Assembly (NCBI GenBank): GCA_014218235.1
Contig: CM024753.1
Coordinates: 191,432,348 to 191,496,347, forward strand
DNA from: Colocasia esculenta
Lineage: Eukaryota > Streptophyta > Magnoliopsida > Alismatales > Araceae
Length of the DNA stretch: 64,000 bases
Direction of reading: 5' to 3'
The notes under the pieces are model-generated. The model ran no database searches. It was not told where the DNA came from and saw only the letters and a list, made by a program, of their open reading frames with translations. Of the stretch, positions 11,483 through 23,531 are shown one piece after another; the stretch's first letter is position 1; each line of letters begins with the position of its first letter. Both the position numbers and the translations under genes were made by a program.

Positions 11483-14400
11483 CTACTCCAGCATCTCATC
11501 CTCGCGCTCCCAGGTGGCCTCGCCACCAATGCGGTTCTGCCAAACAACCTTCACCAGCGGAATCTGCTTCCGACGCAACTACTGAACTCTGCGATCGACA
11601 ACTCTGACCGTGTACTCTGGCACTAACAAGTCTGGCGCTACCTCCAGCTGTGAGTAGTCCAACACGTGCGAAGGATCTGCGACGTACTCCCTGAGCTGCG
11701 AAATGTGGAAAACACTGTGCACACCTGCCAGCTCTCTCGGAAGACTCAACCTATATGCCACCTTACCGACCCTCTCTGAGATAGGGAAAGGACCAATATA
11801 CCTGGGACTGAGCTTCCCCTTCTTGCCGAACCTCATGACACCCTTGGTCGGCAAGACCCGCAAGAAAACAAGGTCACCAACATTGAACTGTAATGGTCTC
11901 CTGCGGCTGTCTGCATAACTCTTCTGCCGACTCTGCACTGTCTGTAGCCTCTGCCTGACCAGTCTGACGATATCTGCACACTGCTGCACTAACTCTGGTC
12001 CCAAAAGCTGCCTCTCTCCAACCTCGAACCAGTGAAGAGGTGTCCTGCACGAGCGACCATACAAAGCTTCGTATGGTGCCATTTCGATGCTCGAGTGATA
12101 ACTGTTGTTATACGCGAACTCTACCATCGGAAGGTGCGACTCCCAAGTGCCGCTCCAGTCTAAACAGCACGCTCTCAGCATGTCCTCCAGTGTCTGAATA
12201 GTCCACTCTGACTGTCCATCTGTTTGAGGGTGGTACGCTGTGCTGAACCTCAACTCTGTACCCAGTGCTCTTTGAAGACTGCACCAAAACCCTAACGTGA
12301 ACCTCAGATCTCTGTCGGAGACGACTGAAACTGGGATCTCGTGCAACGAAACAACTCTGTCCACATACAGCTTGGCTAACCTGTCCATTGACCACGACAT
12401 CCTGATCGGAAGAAAATGTGCTGCCTTGGTCAAACGATCCACAATCACCCAAATACCATCGTGCCTCTACGGGGTGCGAGGAAAACCAACCACAAAGTCC
12501 ATGGTGATGTCGTCCCACTTCCACTCGGGAATGGGCAACGGTTACAACTCACCACCAGGATGCTGATGCTCGGCCTTCACTTGTTGACAAGTAAGGCGCC
12601 GAGCAACAAACTCTGCCACGCCCCTCTTCATCCCTGGCCACCAGAAGAACCTCCTCAAGCAATGGTACATCTTGGTGGAACCAGGATGAACAACATATCT
12701 CGATCTGTGAGCCTCTGACAACACTGCCTGACGCGCCTCCTCAGGAACGTACAAGCGGCCTCTGAATCTGACCTCGCTATCCTCGATGAGCTCCACATCT
12801 GGCATCTGTAAAACGTCTGCCAACTGAGGGTCTGCCTACTATGCCTGTAACACCTGCCTAAATACCGACGGCCGGATTGAAAAACTGCTCGCTACTGCAC
12901 GGTCTCTGGTCCTCGACGGAACGAACACTCTCTGGGACAGCTCCTCGAACAGCCTCCACTCTCTGACTATCAGCGAACTCAAGCGCACGCGCCTGCTCAA
13001 AGCATCGGCTACGACGTTAGCCCTTCCTGGGTGATAGGAGAGGGTTAGGTCGTAGTCCTTCAAATATTCCATCCATCAGCGCTGCCTCACGTTCAGATCC
13101 CTCTGGGTGAAGATATACTGCAGACTCTGGTGATCGGTGAAGATCTGAAAGGCCTCGCCATACAGGTAGTGCCTCCACAACTTGAGAGCGAACACTACTG
13201 CTGCCAGCTCCAAGTCGTGGGTGGGGTAGTTCTCCTCATGCTTCTTGAGCTGTCGAGAAGCATAGGCAACGACCCCACCGTGCTGCATCAGCACGGCACC
13301 CAAACCTGACCTCGATGCATCGGTGTAGACCATGAACCCACCGCTGCCCGACGGTAAGACCAACATTGGCGCTGAAGTCAACCTCAAATTCAGCTCCCGA
13401 AAACTCTGCTCACAGTCCTCTGACCAAACAAACCTGACGTCCTGCCTAGTCAACCTGGTCAACGGCGCTGCTATCTTGGCAAAATCCTAAATAAACCTCC
13501 AGTAATAACTAGCCAAACCCAAAAAACTGCGGACCTCTGACACCGATGTGGGCTGCTCCCACGACAACATGGCCTCCACCTTGGCAGGGTCCACTGCCAC
13601 ACCAGAACCTGAGATCACGCACCCGAGAAAGTGCACCTCCCTCAGCCAAAATTCGCACTTGTCGAACTTGGAATAAAGGCGGTGACTTCGCAGGGTCTCC
13701 AGCACGATCCTCAGGTGATCCTCGTGCTCCTCCTCAGAAGCCGAGTAGACCAAAATATCATCAACAAAAAAGACCACAAAATGATCTAGGTACTCACTGA
13801 ACACCCTATGCATCAGATCCATGAATGCTGCGGGTGCGTTCGTCAGCCCAAATGGCATCACAACGAACTCAAAGTGACCGTACCTGGAATGGAAAGCCGT
13901 CAAACCGACATCTGACTCTTTGATCCGCATCTGATAGTACTCGGATCTCAAGTCAATCTTCGAGAAAACTCGGGCTGACTGTAACTGATCAAACAAATCA
14001 TTGATCCTCGGAAACGGGTACCTGTTCTTCACAGTAACCTGGTTCAACTGCCGTTAATCGATGCACAAATGAAGACTACCATCCTTCTTTTGCACAAACA
14101 AAAAAGGTGCGCCCCACGGCGAGCGACTCGGGCGAATGAAGCCCAGCTCAAGAAGCTCCTACAACTGGCACTTCAACTCACACAGCTCCGCCGGGGACAT
14201 CTGGTAAGGTGCCTTGGACAAAGGCATCGTACCGAGCAAAAGCTCAATGGAGAACTCTACCTCCCGCTCAAGCGGCAAACCAGGTAGATCCTCCGGGAAG
14301 ATGTCGGAGAACTCAGAAACAACCGGCACGTCAGAAACTGAAGATCCGCTAGGCTCCAAAGAACAAACCGAAGCAAGGTACGCCACACAGCCATCGCGGA

Positions 14401-15100
14401 TCAAACGGCGAGCTCTACATAAAGAAATAAATGGCCGACGGGTAGACCGGATACCTCGAAAGCAGAGGACAGGCTCTCCATGTATCCTAAACCGAACGGT
14501 CTTCCGCTGGCAATCAACCACGACTGAGTGAGCCTCCAACCAGTCCATGCCCAGGATGACGTCAAAGTCGCAAAGCTACAGTGCGTACAACCTGGCCGGC
14601 AACTGGTGCCCCTCAACCTCGACTGCCACACCCTCCAGGTAACCAAAGGAATGCATATAGTCACCAGATGGGAGATCGACCATCACGTCACACTGCCTCT
14701 CAGGAGCGTGACAAGCAAGGGACTCGTAGAATTCCTCGGAAGCAAAACACAAAGAATCACCGGGATCGACCAAAACACGAGCAACTCTGCCAAGGATAGG
14801 TAGAGTACCTATAACAAGGTTTGACGCCTCTGCCTACTCCCGGATGAGCACCATCATGTGACCACGCCCACGCTGCGGCGCCTGCTGGGGCTGATGCTGC
14901 TACGGTAGCTACTGAGGGTACTGCTGCTGCTGCTGGTACGGCTAGTATTACTGCGGCTGCAGAAACTGCTGAGCCTGCTGCTGGTACTGCCCCCACTACT
15001 GCTGACGCGGTACCTGCTGCTGGTACTGCCCCCACTACTGCTGACGCGGTACCTACTGCTGAGGAGGGTACTGATACTGAGGCGACTGCTAAGCGTACTG
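11483..15100 (-). pseudogene. pol: gypsy pol (protease, RT, RNase H, integrase, chromodomain-like tail), stop-riddled but in one frame
   Basis: Same frame as gag, ending in a stop at 11483. Protease: VLVDPGDS (~14770), where VDSGAS is usual. RT: LHLCIDYRQLNQ, then FFVDDILVYS as active site (~13760). RNase H: VYTDASRSGLGAVL, DLELAAVVFALKLW, FTDHQSLQY. Integrase: finger with one Cys replaced by Arg (RRLTCQQVKAEH), Asp in ITMDFV, SDRDLRFT, and Glu in the NGQSE region (here DGQSEW). The C-terminus after GVHSVFHISQLREYV runs into WQNRIGGEATWEREDEMLE, a chromodomain-like tail that in chromoviruses targets heterochromatin. In-frame stops lie at positions including 14156-14158, 13484-13486, 12824-12829, 12539-12541 and 11576-11578, most explained by CAG to TAG. 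No frameshift was needed. Confidence 0.93.
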
Positions 15101-16369
15101 AACTAGCTGCTGCTACTGCGGGGCTTGCCCCATGGGGAAATCCCTCCTGAAGTGGCCCGGTAAGCCACAGGTGCAGCAAACTGCCTCCTGACTGCCCTGC
15201 TCAGCTCCCTGGACAACTGACTGCTCTGCAAACCTGGACTGGCGCTTCTGCTGCCGGCTCCGACTGCCCCCGCGAGTAGACAACTTCCTAAACTACGAGC
15301 AAATCTTGGTGCTGCTGGAACTGCCCGAGCCGGAGGAAGAGGAAGTCGCACTACTGCGGCTACCCGCTGGACGCTGGTAAGGCGAGGACCAAGAAGAGGC
15401 TCCTCCCTGCTGCTGCTGCTGAGGCTACCAGGTCTCTCTGTCCAAGGCGGTGGCCTTCGCCACGGCCTCTCCTAAGGTGGTGCACATGTGTGCCGTCACA
15501 CCCCACCTCAAGTCTGGTCTCAATCCTGCTATGAACCTCTCTGCACACGCCTAATCGCTGCCTGTGACATGAGGCACATGCCTCAACAACTGGACAAACC
15601 TCTGGTAGTACTGCGAAAATGTGAGGTCACCCTGAACCAACGCGTGGAACTGGTCCCGTCTCTCACGTCGAGCGTAGTCGGGGAAGTACTCGCCGTGGAA
15701 GACCTCTGAAAACCGCTGCCAAGTGATGTGATCCAACCTCTGCCCCTGGAAGTGAGTCTGCATCTAAACTCTCCACCACTCATGGGCTACTCCCTTGAGC
15801 TGGTACACTGCCAGTCGAACCTGGTCCTCCTCAGCGCACTCCATGGTCTCGAAGATGCGCTCTAACTCATGGGTCCAGCTCTCTGTCTTGTCTGGATCAT
15901 ATTCACCGTGGAACATCGGTGGCCGAAGTCGCAAGAACCTCTCTAGGAGAGCGGTCCTGTCCTCCGTAACCGTCGTCCTCCGCCGCCCGGCTCGGGTACT
16001 CCCAGTGCCCGACCGCTACTGACGCTCTGGCTGCTCCACCTCTGGCTCTACTTGCTGCTGCTCCGGTACCGCTGGGGGAGGTACCGGAGGCTGAACACCT
16101 GCTGCTGCCTGCCTGAGTTGGTACGCTCCCTGGTATAAGTTCCTAAAGAACTGCTCGGCCATGGGAAACCAGTCTGCATATTGCTACGGCTGAGGCTGGT
16201 ACTCCTGCTGCTGCTGCCCACCTACCGCTGCTGCTGCTGCTGCACCCTGAGGCTGTGCCACTGACTCGTCTGCCGACACCTCCTCCTGGACCTGCCCCTG
16301 TGCGGGCATAGCGGACTCATCCTGCTGCTCTACCAACTGTCTAGCCTGACTGCGCCTACTTGGAGCCAT
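15101..16369 (-). pseudogene. gag: gypsy gag, stop-riddled
   Basis: Starts MAPSRRSQARQLVEQQ at 16369 on minus. A Gln-rich N-terminal region leads to a retrotransposon Gag core (PPMFHGEYDPDKTESW, then HITWQRFSEVFHGEYFP and FSQYYQRFVQLLRHVP). A knuckle near 15150-15180 reads CTCGLPGHFRRDF, with Phe in place of the last Cys. Behind it, at about 14830-15110, is a Gln-rich stretch with a repeated 39-bp unit, in which many CAG codons have become TAG. Stops also at 16184 and several later places. It would build the particle; it now makes only fragments. Confidence 0.88.
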
Positions 16370-16495
16370 GTCAAACTACACGGCAACACAACCAACAAGG
16401 TTAACAAAACTACTCGGGCGGCTAGTAGTGTACTTGTACTACCGTTGGGACTTCCTGTTGCAGTCTAAATCCATTGCAAGTCCTGTCAGACTCTC

Positions 16496-16507
16496 GCTCT
16501 GATACCA
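16496..16507 (-). other. Primer binding site of the gypsy element (initiator Met tRNA)
   Basis: Minus strand reads TGGTATCAGAGC one base inside the 5' LTR (16509-18850); an exact match to the initiator Met tRNA complement. Confidence 0.9.
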
Positions 16508-16508
16508 C

Positions 16509-18850
16509 TGTAACGACTCGAGAACCCGACCCTCGGCCCACACCGAGGACCCGATTTTCACGGTCGCCACCCACGGATCCGAAGACCCGGAAGGGCTATA
16601 ATATGCATCTAACAGGATATGTAATGGAAGTAAACGTCAACTACTAAACTAGAAGAGTACAGGCAGAAACAGAAAAGAGAGCGAGACCGCTGTGTACTGC
16701 TCTAAGTATAGTCCCAACGCACGCATGCTAGTACAAGTAAAGGGCAGGGGAAGAACAAGTCCCTTAGGGGCATACCCCGAGGGTGACGTACACTAAAACA
16801 AGGGAGCCACTGCTAGCTACGGGGACCACGCCTACCGCCCCGTCTCCTCCGCCCGGCGCGCGCCCTGCCACTGCTGAGAAGTCTCACCTTGGAAAAGGAG
16901 GGATGAGCTTCACAACAGAAGCTCAGTAGGGACTACCAATCTCCTACTGGCTCTAGATAGGCAGAAGAATATATATATATATAATAAATGACAGCAGTTT
17001 ATATCTTCTACCCACCAACGGAAGTGCGGAAGCGAAACTACAATTAGCACGGTACAGAAAGTACACATGGTCGGAAACTCCGTACGACTACTCGTCGTGA
17101 CCACCACACGGCTAGTAAACACAAACGGAGGGAACTCCGCCTGGACAAGGAACACTAGCTACGGAAACACTACCACTAGTCAAGGTCAGGTGCATCCACT
17201 GACGTCTTATCCTCGACCCGGGTCCTGACCCTCACGTCTCGTCAGAGTGAGGTGGGACACAAAGTAACACAACAGTAATCGTCGTAGTCTGGCTGGACTA
17301 CGGTCCCACGCCTGGCCTCTCTAAGCGGTTTCGGGGCCGCAAAGAGTGAGGCAGTGAGAAAAGGACTAGCTGGACTGCACCGGGAAGAACTCCGAAAACT
17401 GACCTCGGCGTCCCAGTCCAACCATGAGAGCTCTGCAAGCGACTCAACGCCACTGTCCTAACCACCGTTTTCCCCTAAGCTCCAGAGTCCGCCTGGTGGC
17501 TGCTAACTCAAGCCCACTCGTAGCCCGGAGTACTCCCTCAATATGCTCCCGAGGATGGGGGTCCCAGGCAACGGTAACAACCTCTCACGCGGGACAAGCC
17601 CTCAATTGTCGAGCACCGAGGGAAAGACTAGTGTAGACCGCACTAGGGAACTAGCACAGGTGCCACGGGTACAGTAAAAAGAAGCGGAAATGGCAAGAAT
17701 CAGAAATCTGTCTCACAGCTGAGGTCGCGATGCATCGGGCTGTCGCGACATGGTCGCGACGCCCTACCCTGTCGCGATCACGTGGCGATGGCCTGAGCCG
17801 TCACGACCAGGTTGCGGCACCCAAGAGCACCGTGATCCTGTCGCGGTCGGCCAGCCCACTGCGACAAGATTGCGGCCTCTAAAGGGGTCGCGTTCTCAGC
17901 AGGGGGGAGCTCCGGAACCCTTCTTCCAGAATCATCCCAAAACACGAAATGGGCAAACCACAGGGGGAGGGGAGCATGCTCAACATGCAAGAAAGCCATT
18001 AAAGCACCCAAACCACCCTTAAAGCCCCACAGACATGGATTTATACGAATCTACACTCAAGGAAAACCTCACTCAACCTCAAGCATGGAGTTCTCACACT
18101 CCCAAGCCCCAAACCAAAGAGGAAGCATGATGTAGAGGGGGGAAGGGAGCATGCTTAGGGCGAGAGGATCAAGGGTCCCTACCTCCACGTGAAGAACGAA
18201 CCCATTGGGGCCTTCTCGTAGGAAAAGACGCCTCCTCCTCGCTCCAAACAGCACGAACGCGTCCCTTGCACGAGCGGGACGACACCACCTCAGCATGAGC
18301 GCCTCAAACACCGAGATCCGCCAAGAATCCGCAAGGGGAACACGAGAGGGAAGGGAGAGGGGAGAAAGAGAGCTGAGAGGGCAAGAGGGGGAGAATGGGC
18401 GCGCCTTCAGTTTTTAAGCCGACGGCCCCCAGAACGCGACGGGCCGACCCGGCACGACAACGAGCGTGTTGCAACGCTCCTCGGCGTCGCGACCATGTCG
18501 CGACGGTCGCCCCCGGGGCGATCCCAAAAAGGTAGTCAAACCTTGGAGACCGGAAAAGTAGTCGCGATGCCCAGACAGACCGCGTCAACACTGCACGCGT
18601 CTGACACCTGACAAAGCCGTTCTGACAGAAAGGACACCAATCATGTCTGTCAGAAAAGCAGTCGCGACCCTGTTAGACGCCGCAACAAGGACGCGACGGC
18701 AACCCCCGTCGCGATAAGAACGCAACGGCCGGGTGCGGCGCGATCCAACGCTGTCGCGGCAGACCGCTCTGGCGCGACCACGTCGCGGCCAGGGCGCCTA
18801 GCGCGACCTTGATTGCGGGGCCAAAGGGCCCAAGGGGGCCGGGTCTTACA
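16509..18850 (-). repeat. 5' LTR of the gypsy element
   Basis: 2342 bp, collinear with 9034-11373. TATA-like TATAAATC on minus at 18038-18045. Dense TCGCGAC palindromes at 17725-17880 and 18430-18800. Confidence 0.93.
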
Positions 18851-18855
18851 TAGTC

Positions 18856-21312
18856 AAGGGGAGCAATCTGCTTAAAAGGAAGCAGCATCTTAGGGGGATC
18901 ACACTGCTAATGTCCCCATTGATGAGCAGTTCAGAGAAGGCATTGTGGAGAGTGCCTTAGATGATGCAAATGATGATAATGTGGAGCCCGTTGCAAGGGC
19001 AAGCAGCAAAGGGAAAGAAGCAGCTCCTGGGATTCCTCTCTTAACTAGGAGGCCTCATCAGAGGCAGAGGAAGAAGAAATTGAAAGTCAATTTGAAACCT
19101 CTTATTGAAAGATTGGATGAACAAGGGAAGTCTCTATGCTCTGTGCAATCTGACATTACTTCGATCTTTATAATCCAGAGTACTTCGGCTAAGGAGATGG
19201 GAATGGTCAGAAATGCAGTGAGATGGGTGCGCGGTGAGCTCATTAGCATCAAGGAGTCTATAGCCGCACTTGGAGATTTGGTCAGGGCACAATCCTCCAA
19301 TGCCCCATCTGCTCCTTCTCCTGCAGAACCAGTCAGCACCTCAGGTCCTTCAGAGACTAGGCAATAAGATGTTGGGCCATTAGGGCCAATTTCAGAAGAT
19401 CCAGCAGGGCCATCCGGGCCACAAATTATGGAAGAGGTAGCAACTAAAGTAGCAGTTCATGTTGAAGCTGTGAAGGCTGGGCTACCAGAGTCATCAAAGG
19501 ATGTTGTTGGGCCAACAAGGCCAGTGGTTTCTGAGGGTGAGATTCCAAGAGTAGAAGAGCCAATTGTAGCTCCAGAAGCCCCTGATCCTTCATCTCTTGC
19601 AACTCCAGCCCCTCCTTCACCACCATCTTCCTCCACAGCACCTCCAGCACCTATCACCTTCAAACAACCCTTGCCTCGCACCATTTCTTCCCCAACTCCA
19701 TTTCCTTCTGAATCCTCTTCATCTCCTGCCACCTCTACATCCATTCCTCCACCTCCTCCCGTCATTGAAGACCCTCCAGCCTCATCATCGGCTGGAGCCT
19801 CATCCTCCTCTGGTCCTTCTTCAGATGGACCATCCATCATACCTCCTTCTACCCATCAATCCTTTCTTCATCCTCCTACTCCTCCCTCCTTTGTCACCTT
19901 TATACCTGAAGGTGCACAACTTGAAGGTCCCTTTCTCAAGAAATTCGAGGATGAGTTGGAAATTTCCACAATTCGCTCAGTCTTGGAAGTTGGTTCTCAT
20001 GTCCACAGAACTAACTCTCCCTCTTCTAGTCCTGTCTCTAAAAAGAGGAAACTCTCCAACACTCTTGCTCTTCCCTACGAACCCAAATTTCCTCCTCTTT
20101 GGTTTTCCCTCACTATTGACAATCGAAGGAAACCAATCTATTGTGAATATCTCCAAAAATGTATCTTTGCCACCATTTTTGGTGTTCCTTTTCTTAATCT
20201 AACTGATCACCTCAATGTTGTCCTTCCCTATAGCCACTTCTCAAAAGCCGATCAATCCAAAATCTTCCAAATGGCTGAATGAAAGTCTGAAGATCAGTGG
20301 GCTAAAGGGCACAAGGCTCTCTACAAGAAATTTCTGCTTGCAAAATCAGATCGGTTTCAACCCCGGGATCACCCACTCACTCTCTCTGAGTGGTTTGTCA
20401 TTCATCACAAGACCACCTGGGCACCTTTTATTCAAAAGGAAGTTAATCTCATCAGGTACTTCCAGCTATTCAATGACTATCGATATCTTCACAAGCTACT
20501 TGAAGTACAGTTGGGTCAGTTCCAGGGAGCCATTGCTTCGTTAAAAATTGAAAATCTAGTCAATTGCTCCTTCAAAGTGGATTTCGCTACCCTGCAAATT
20601 CCAAACACTGTGTTTCTCCCCAAACTGCATTCTTTGGTCATAGACTCCTCAGTTGGTCCTGTAATTTTTAAGAGATTTGCTCATGTCATGTGAAGGATCT
20701 CAGCTCAACAGGGTCGTCTTCCCTCCTTCCAAAGATTCATCTTCAGATAATTTCATTTGGGTCATATCTCCTCTGAAGTTCTTGCCCCTCTCCTTTCAGA
20801 ATGTGAAAGGCTCTCCCACGGACTGGGGAAAGCATTACAACCAGTCAGCCCTTCAGTTGGAAGCCTTGAACAACTCCTTGTTTAAGGCCGGCAAGCCTAC
20901 TCTCACAGCTGAAGCCTTTTTGGACTTGAACTCCATCAATCTGGTTAAAGAGCCTTATGATCAGTGGGTGGAGTGGTACAAGCTTTTTATGGCTTTGAAG
21001 AAATATCTTCTACAACATCAGATCCACTACCCCATCAAGATCAACCAACTTCTTCAGTTTGCTAGCTTTGGATCTTTCATTTCCTTCAAGGCCTCTCTTG
21101 GTAAACATGAATATGCTACCTTTCTAGAAGATCAGCGCCAACTTCACATCAAAAGAATGCTTCCTAACATGGGGTCATCTTATTCTATTACTTTTGTGGT
21201 TTTTCAGACCTATTTTAAGGAACAGGAATGCAAGGCTTTGCGCATTATTCAGCGGCATGCCTCCCTTCTATCTCCTGCTTTCTACCTCCATGTAACCCCT
21301 CAAGATAAATAG
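18856..21312 (+). pseudogene. Envelope-like ORF of element A, 3' part
   Basis: Continues the ORF broken at 9028. One frame runs from the junction to 20693 with stops near 18880, 18892, 19365 and 20280; the last block (20677-21312) is in another frame. Features in order: acidic region, a basic patch (RQRKKKLKV), a helical region, a long Pro/Ser-rich tract (about 19560-19860), then a conserved block with PKFPPLWFSLTIDN, and a C-terminal block rich in aromatic and Leu residues. No clear membrane segment near the C-terminus, so an entry role is not supported by what is visible. It ends 204 bp before the 3' LTR. Confidence 0.7.
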
Positions 21313-21385
21313 CAAAGTTCTTTGATCTTACTTCTCTTTTCTCCTTAAATTCTTTGTCTCAGTATGATATCTTTTTGCTTAATGG

Positions 21386-21515
21386 CAAAAAGGGGGAGAA
21401 ATACAATACTTCTGAAATAACTCTCTCATGATATTTTATTCCGCAATTTATTTAGATTTATTTTAGAACATCTTTGATTAATGCTATGTTTTGTCATCAC
21501 CAAAAAGGGGGAGAT
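21386..21515 (+). other. Repeated polypurine tracts of element A
   Basis: AAAAAGGGGGAGAA at 21387-21400 and CAAAAAGGGGGAGAT at 21501-21515, the second abutting the 3' LTR. Multiple PPTs upstream of the 3' LTR are a known Sirevirus feature. Confidence 0.85.
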
Positions 21516-21737
21516 TGATGATCAGATTATCCCCAATGTATTTTAAATAAATTACATATCTATTTTAGTGATTAACAAAACTGTGATAAAGTTTACTCTA
21601 ACATAATTTCTATGAGATTTGAGCACAGGACATAAATCAAGGAAATACAAGCAAAATCAGTAAGTATTTATCATCATGTAGCATTTACAGTTCAAAGCAT
21701 GAAATATTCTAAGTACACATCAACTTTCTAGTTATTG

Positions 21738-22440
21738 CAACGATTTCCTTAGAATCATAAAAATTTCCTCATCCACATCGATTTTTGGTTGTATAACGAT
21801 TTCATAAGTCATTGTTATTCTATTGAAGTCTATTTCATAATGATTTGCTCTCATAACGATTCGTTAAGTGAGCATAACGACTTCGACATCATAACGATTC
21901 AATAAGTCAACAGAGCAACTTTGTGCCTTAGCGATTTGATGATCATATCGATTTCAATCTCACAACAATTTCGTAAGTGAGCATAATGATTTGCTCTCAT
22001 AACGATTCGACAAGTGAGTATAACGATTTGGTTATAACGATTTGGTTATAATGATTTGCTTATAACGATTTGGTCATAACGATTTGCTCATAACTATTTG
22101 GTTAAAACGATTTGGTTATAACGATTTGGTTATAACAATTTGCTCATAACGATTTAGTTATAACGATTTGATTATAACGATTTAGTTATAACTATTTGCT
22201 TATAACAATTTGGTTATAACGATTTGATTATAACGATTTGCCCACAACGATTTGCTTATAGTGTCATAACGATTTGTTATCCAAAACGATTTGGATATGG
22301 ATGCATAACGATTTGTGCGTACAACGATTTGTTTACGAATAAGCAACGATTCTCATGATCAATGACTCACTAGCACAACGATTCTATAAGTCATGTTCAT
22401 ATCGATTTCATGAGCTATAACGACTTGATATTTAAACAAT
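21738..22440 (+). repeat. ATAACGATTTG-type short repeats in U3 of element A
   Basis: Dozens of copies of an AACGATTT core, spaced mostly 10-14 bp at 22010-22260 and more loosely elsewhere, upstream of the TATA box. The matching part of the 5' LTR is outside the window. Confidence 0.85.
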
Positions 22441-22856
22441 CTTGACTAGTCAAAGTCATCTCGCGTATTTCTCTGTTATCCATGCATTAAATATAACCGT
22501 ACATTTCTCTGCACGATGCATATTCAGATATCTTCTATTCCTATGCCTGTGCAAGTAATATCTTTTTAAAGAGACAGAATGGAATTTCCATTTTGATGTA
22601 TTCTCACTCTAACGTTGACTGACAACAAGAGACAGCTTAGCTGTCTACGTTTTAGCATTTAATGTGTGCAGGTCACTGACATCACAACTCTATACAACAT
22701 TGGATAAGGTAGAAGCTGGAGGATATCAAGAAGGATTTTCTTCTTTCGTGCATGGAACGTAAAGGACCGTTGATTACAAACAAGATCCATGCAGTCTAAC
22801 GTCCTCAGAACATAGAGACAACGGATACTTCAAACGGCTACATTTTTCAAAGAAGA

Positions 22857-22864
22857 TATAAATA
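22857..22864 (+). promoter_or_regulatory. TATA box of element A 3' LTR
   Basis: TATAAATA, same context as 374-381. Confidence 0.65.
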
Positions 22865-23122
22865 GAAGACTGGTGCCTACATGATACACATGTCTTGAGA
22901 ATTCAAAATCTGCAAGCACCATAGAAGAGCTCAAGTCTCACTCCATCACTTTGTTGTAGCTCTCAGCTCTCTGCATCCAGTGTCATCTTAGAGAGAGCGT
23001 TTGTGTACTGAGAGAGTTCATTTATTGTTCAACTTCTCCTCTCAGTCTTCGCTTCAGATCAAGCATTGTGTTGTTAGCTTGGTCCAGGGGTGCATCATCT
23101 CTTGAACACTTTTGTGTGTTAA

Positions 23123-23318
23123 TTCCCTTCATGTGAAGGAAGACCTGGGGGTTCCAAGGTATTCATTTCCCTTCTTGTTGAAGGAAGATCTGGTGGGATC
23201 CAGGGTGTTGTATTCCTCTTCGGGTTGTAAAGAGAAGACCAACTGCGGCTGGGTGTGTAAGTGTCCTTGAGGAGGACTGTACCCTTGGGTAGTGGAATCC
23301 TGAGTTATTGCTTAGGGA
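23123..23318 (+). other. Tandem mini-hairpin array, element A 3' LTR
   Basis: Same three-unit hairpin series as at 1996-2190, with a few loop and stem substitutions. Confidence 0.6.
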
Positions 23319-23357
23319 CTGGACGTACGACTCCTATGGAAAGGAAGTCTGAACCAG
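23319..23357 (+). other. Conserved LTR hairpin, element A 3' LTR copy
   Basis: CTGG/CCAG lower stem and ACGTA/GAA loop kept; the upper stem has mutated on both sides and is weaker than in the 5' LTR. Confidence 0.55.
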
Positions 23358-23531
23358 GATAAAATCTTGTGTAGTGTGTCTGATTGCTTTGTGTTTATTG
23401 TCTTCTTCTCGCTAACACTAACAATCATCGAAGTGCTTGTTGTGTGAACGTTTTTTTGGACATGTTTTAGATAATCAAATTTTAAAGAATCCCATTCACC
23501 CCCCCCCTCTGGGCTTGCTAGCTGGGCAACA

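Larger units (their letters stand above)
9034..18850 (-). mobile_element. Ty3/gypsy chromovirus-like LTR retrotransposon inside element A's envelope-like ORF
   Basis: Bounded by the 5-bp TSD tagtc (9029-9033 and 18851-18855). Two LTRs of ~2.34 kb begin TGTAACGAC on the plus strand and end GGGTCTTACA. Reading on minus: 5' LTR 16509-18850, PBS 16496-16507, one gag-pol frame 16369-11483, PPT, 3' LTR 9034-11373. RT and RNase H precede integrase, which defines Ty3/gypsy. The initiator-Met PBS, long LTRs and a short chromodomain-like C-terminus fit a Tekay/Del-type chromovirus. It is younger than element A. Scattered substitutions between its LTRs, and many stops, show it is itself old and silenced. 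Confidence 0.95.
1..23531 (+). mobile_element. Element A: envelope-bearing Sirevirus (Ty1/copia) LTR retrotransposon, 5' LTR cut by window edge
   Basis: Order on the plus strand is 5' LTR (partial), PBS, gag, pol (protease, integrase, reverse transcriptase, RNase H), envelope-like ORF, polypurine tracts and 3' LTR. Integrase before reverse transcriptase defines Ty1/copia. The initiator-Met PBS, long gag with coiled coil, extra 3' ORF and repeated AAAAAGGGGGAGA tracts are Sirevirus traits. Window base 1 aligns with base 22484 of the 3' LTR, so about 970 bp of the 5' LTR lie outside. Two later insertions sit inside: solo LTR S1 and a 9.8-kb gypsy element. The 3' LTR is followed directly by satellite (agaac...), so the element probably landed in the satellite; the left target site is off-window. 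All ORFs carry stops or frameshifts, so it is not autonomous now. Confidence 0.93.
21516..23531 (+). repeat. 3' LTR of element A
   Basis: 2016 bp from TGATGATCAG to GGGCAACA. Contains a short-repeat U3 (21738-22440), TATA at 22857-22864, mini-hairpin array 23123-23318, conserved hairpin 23319-23357, and a C-rich run just before the end. Uninterrupted, unlike the 5' LTR. Confidence 0.95.

Noticed and set aside
19428..20282. Cellular proline-rich protein gene
   Set aside because: Continuous with the envelope-like ORF of element A and lies just before its PPTs and 3' LTR.
22010..22260. CRISPR-like regular repeats
   Set aside because: Repeats are 8-12 bp with AT-rich variable spacers in a plant LTR; no spacer structure and no cas gene.
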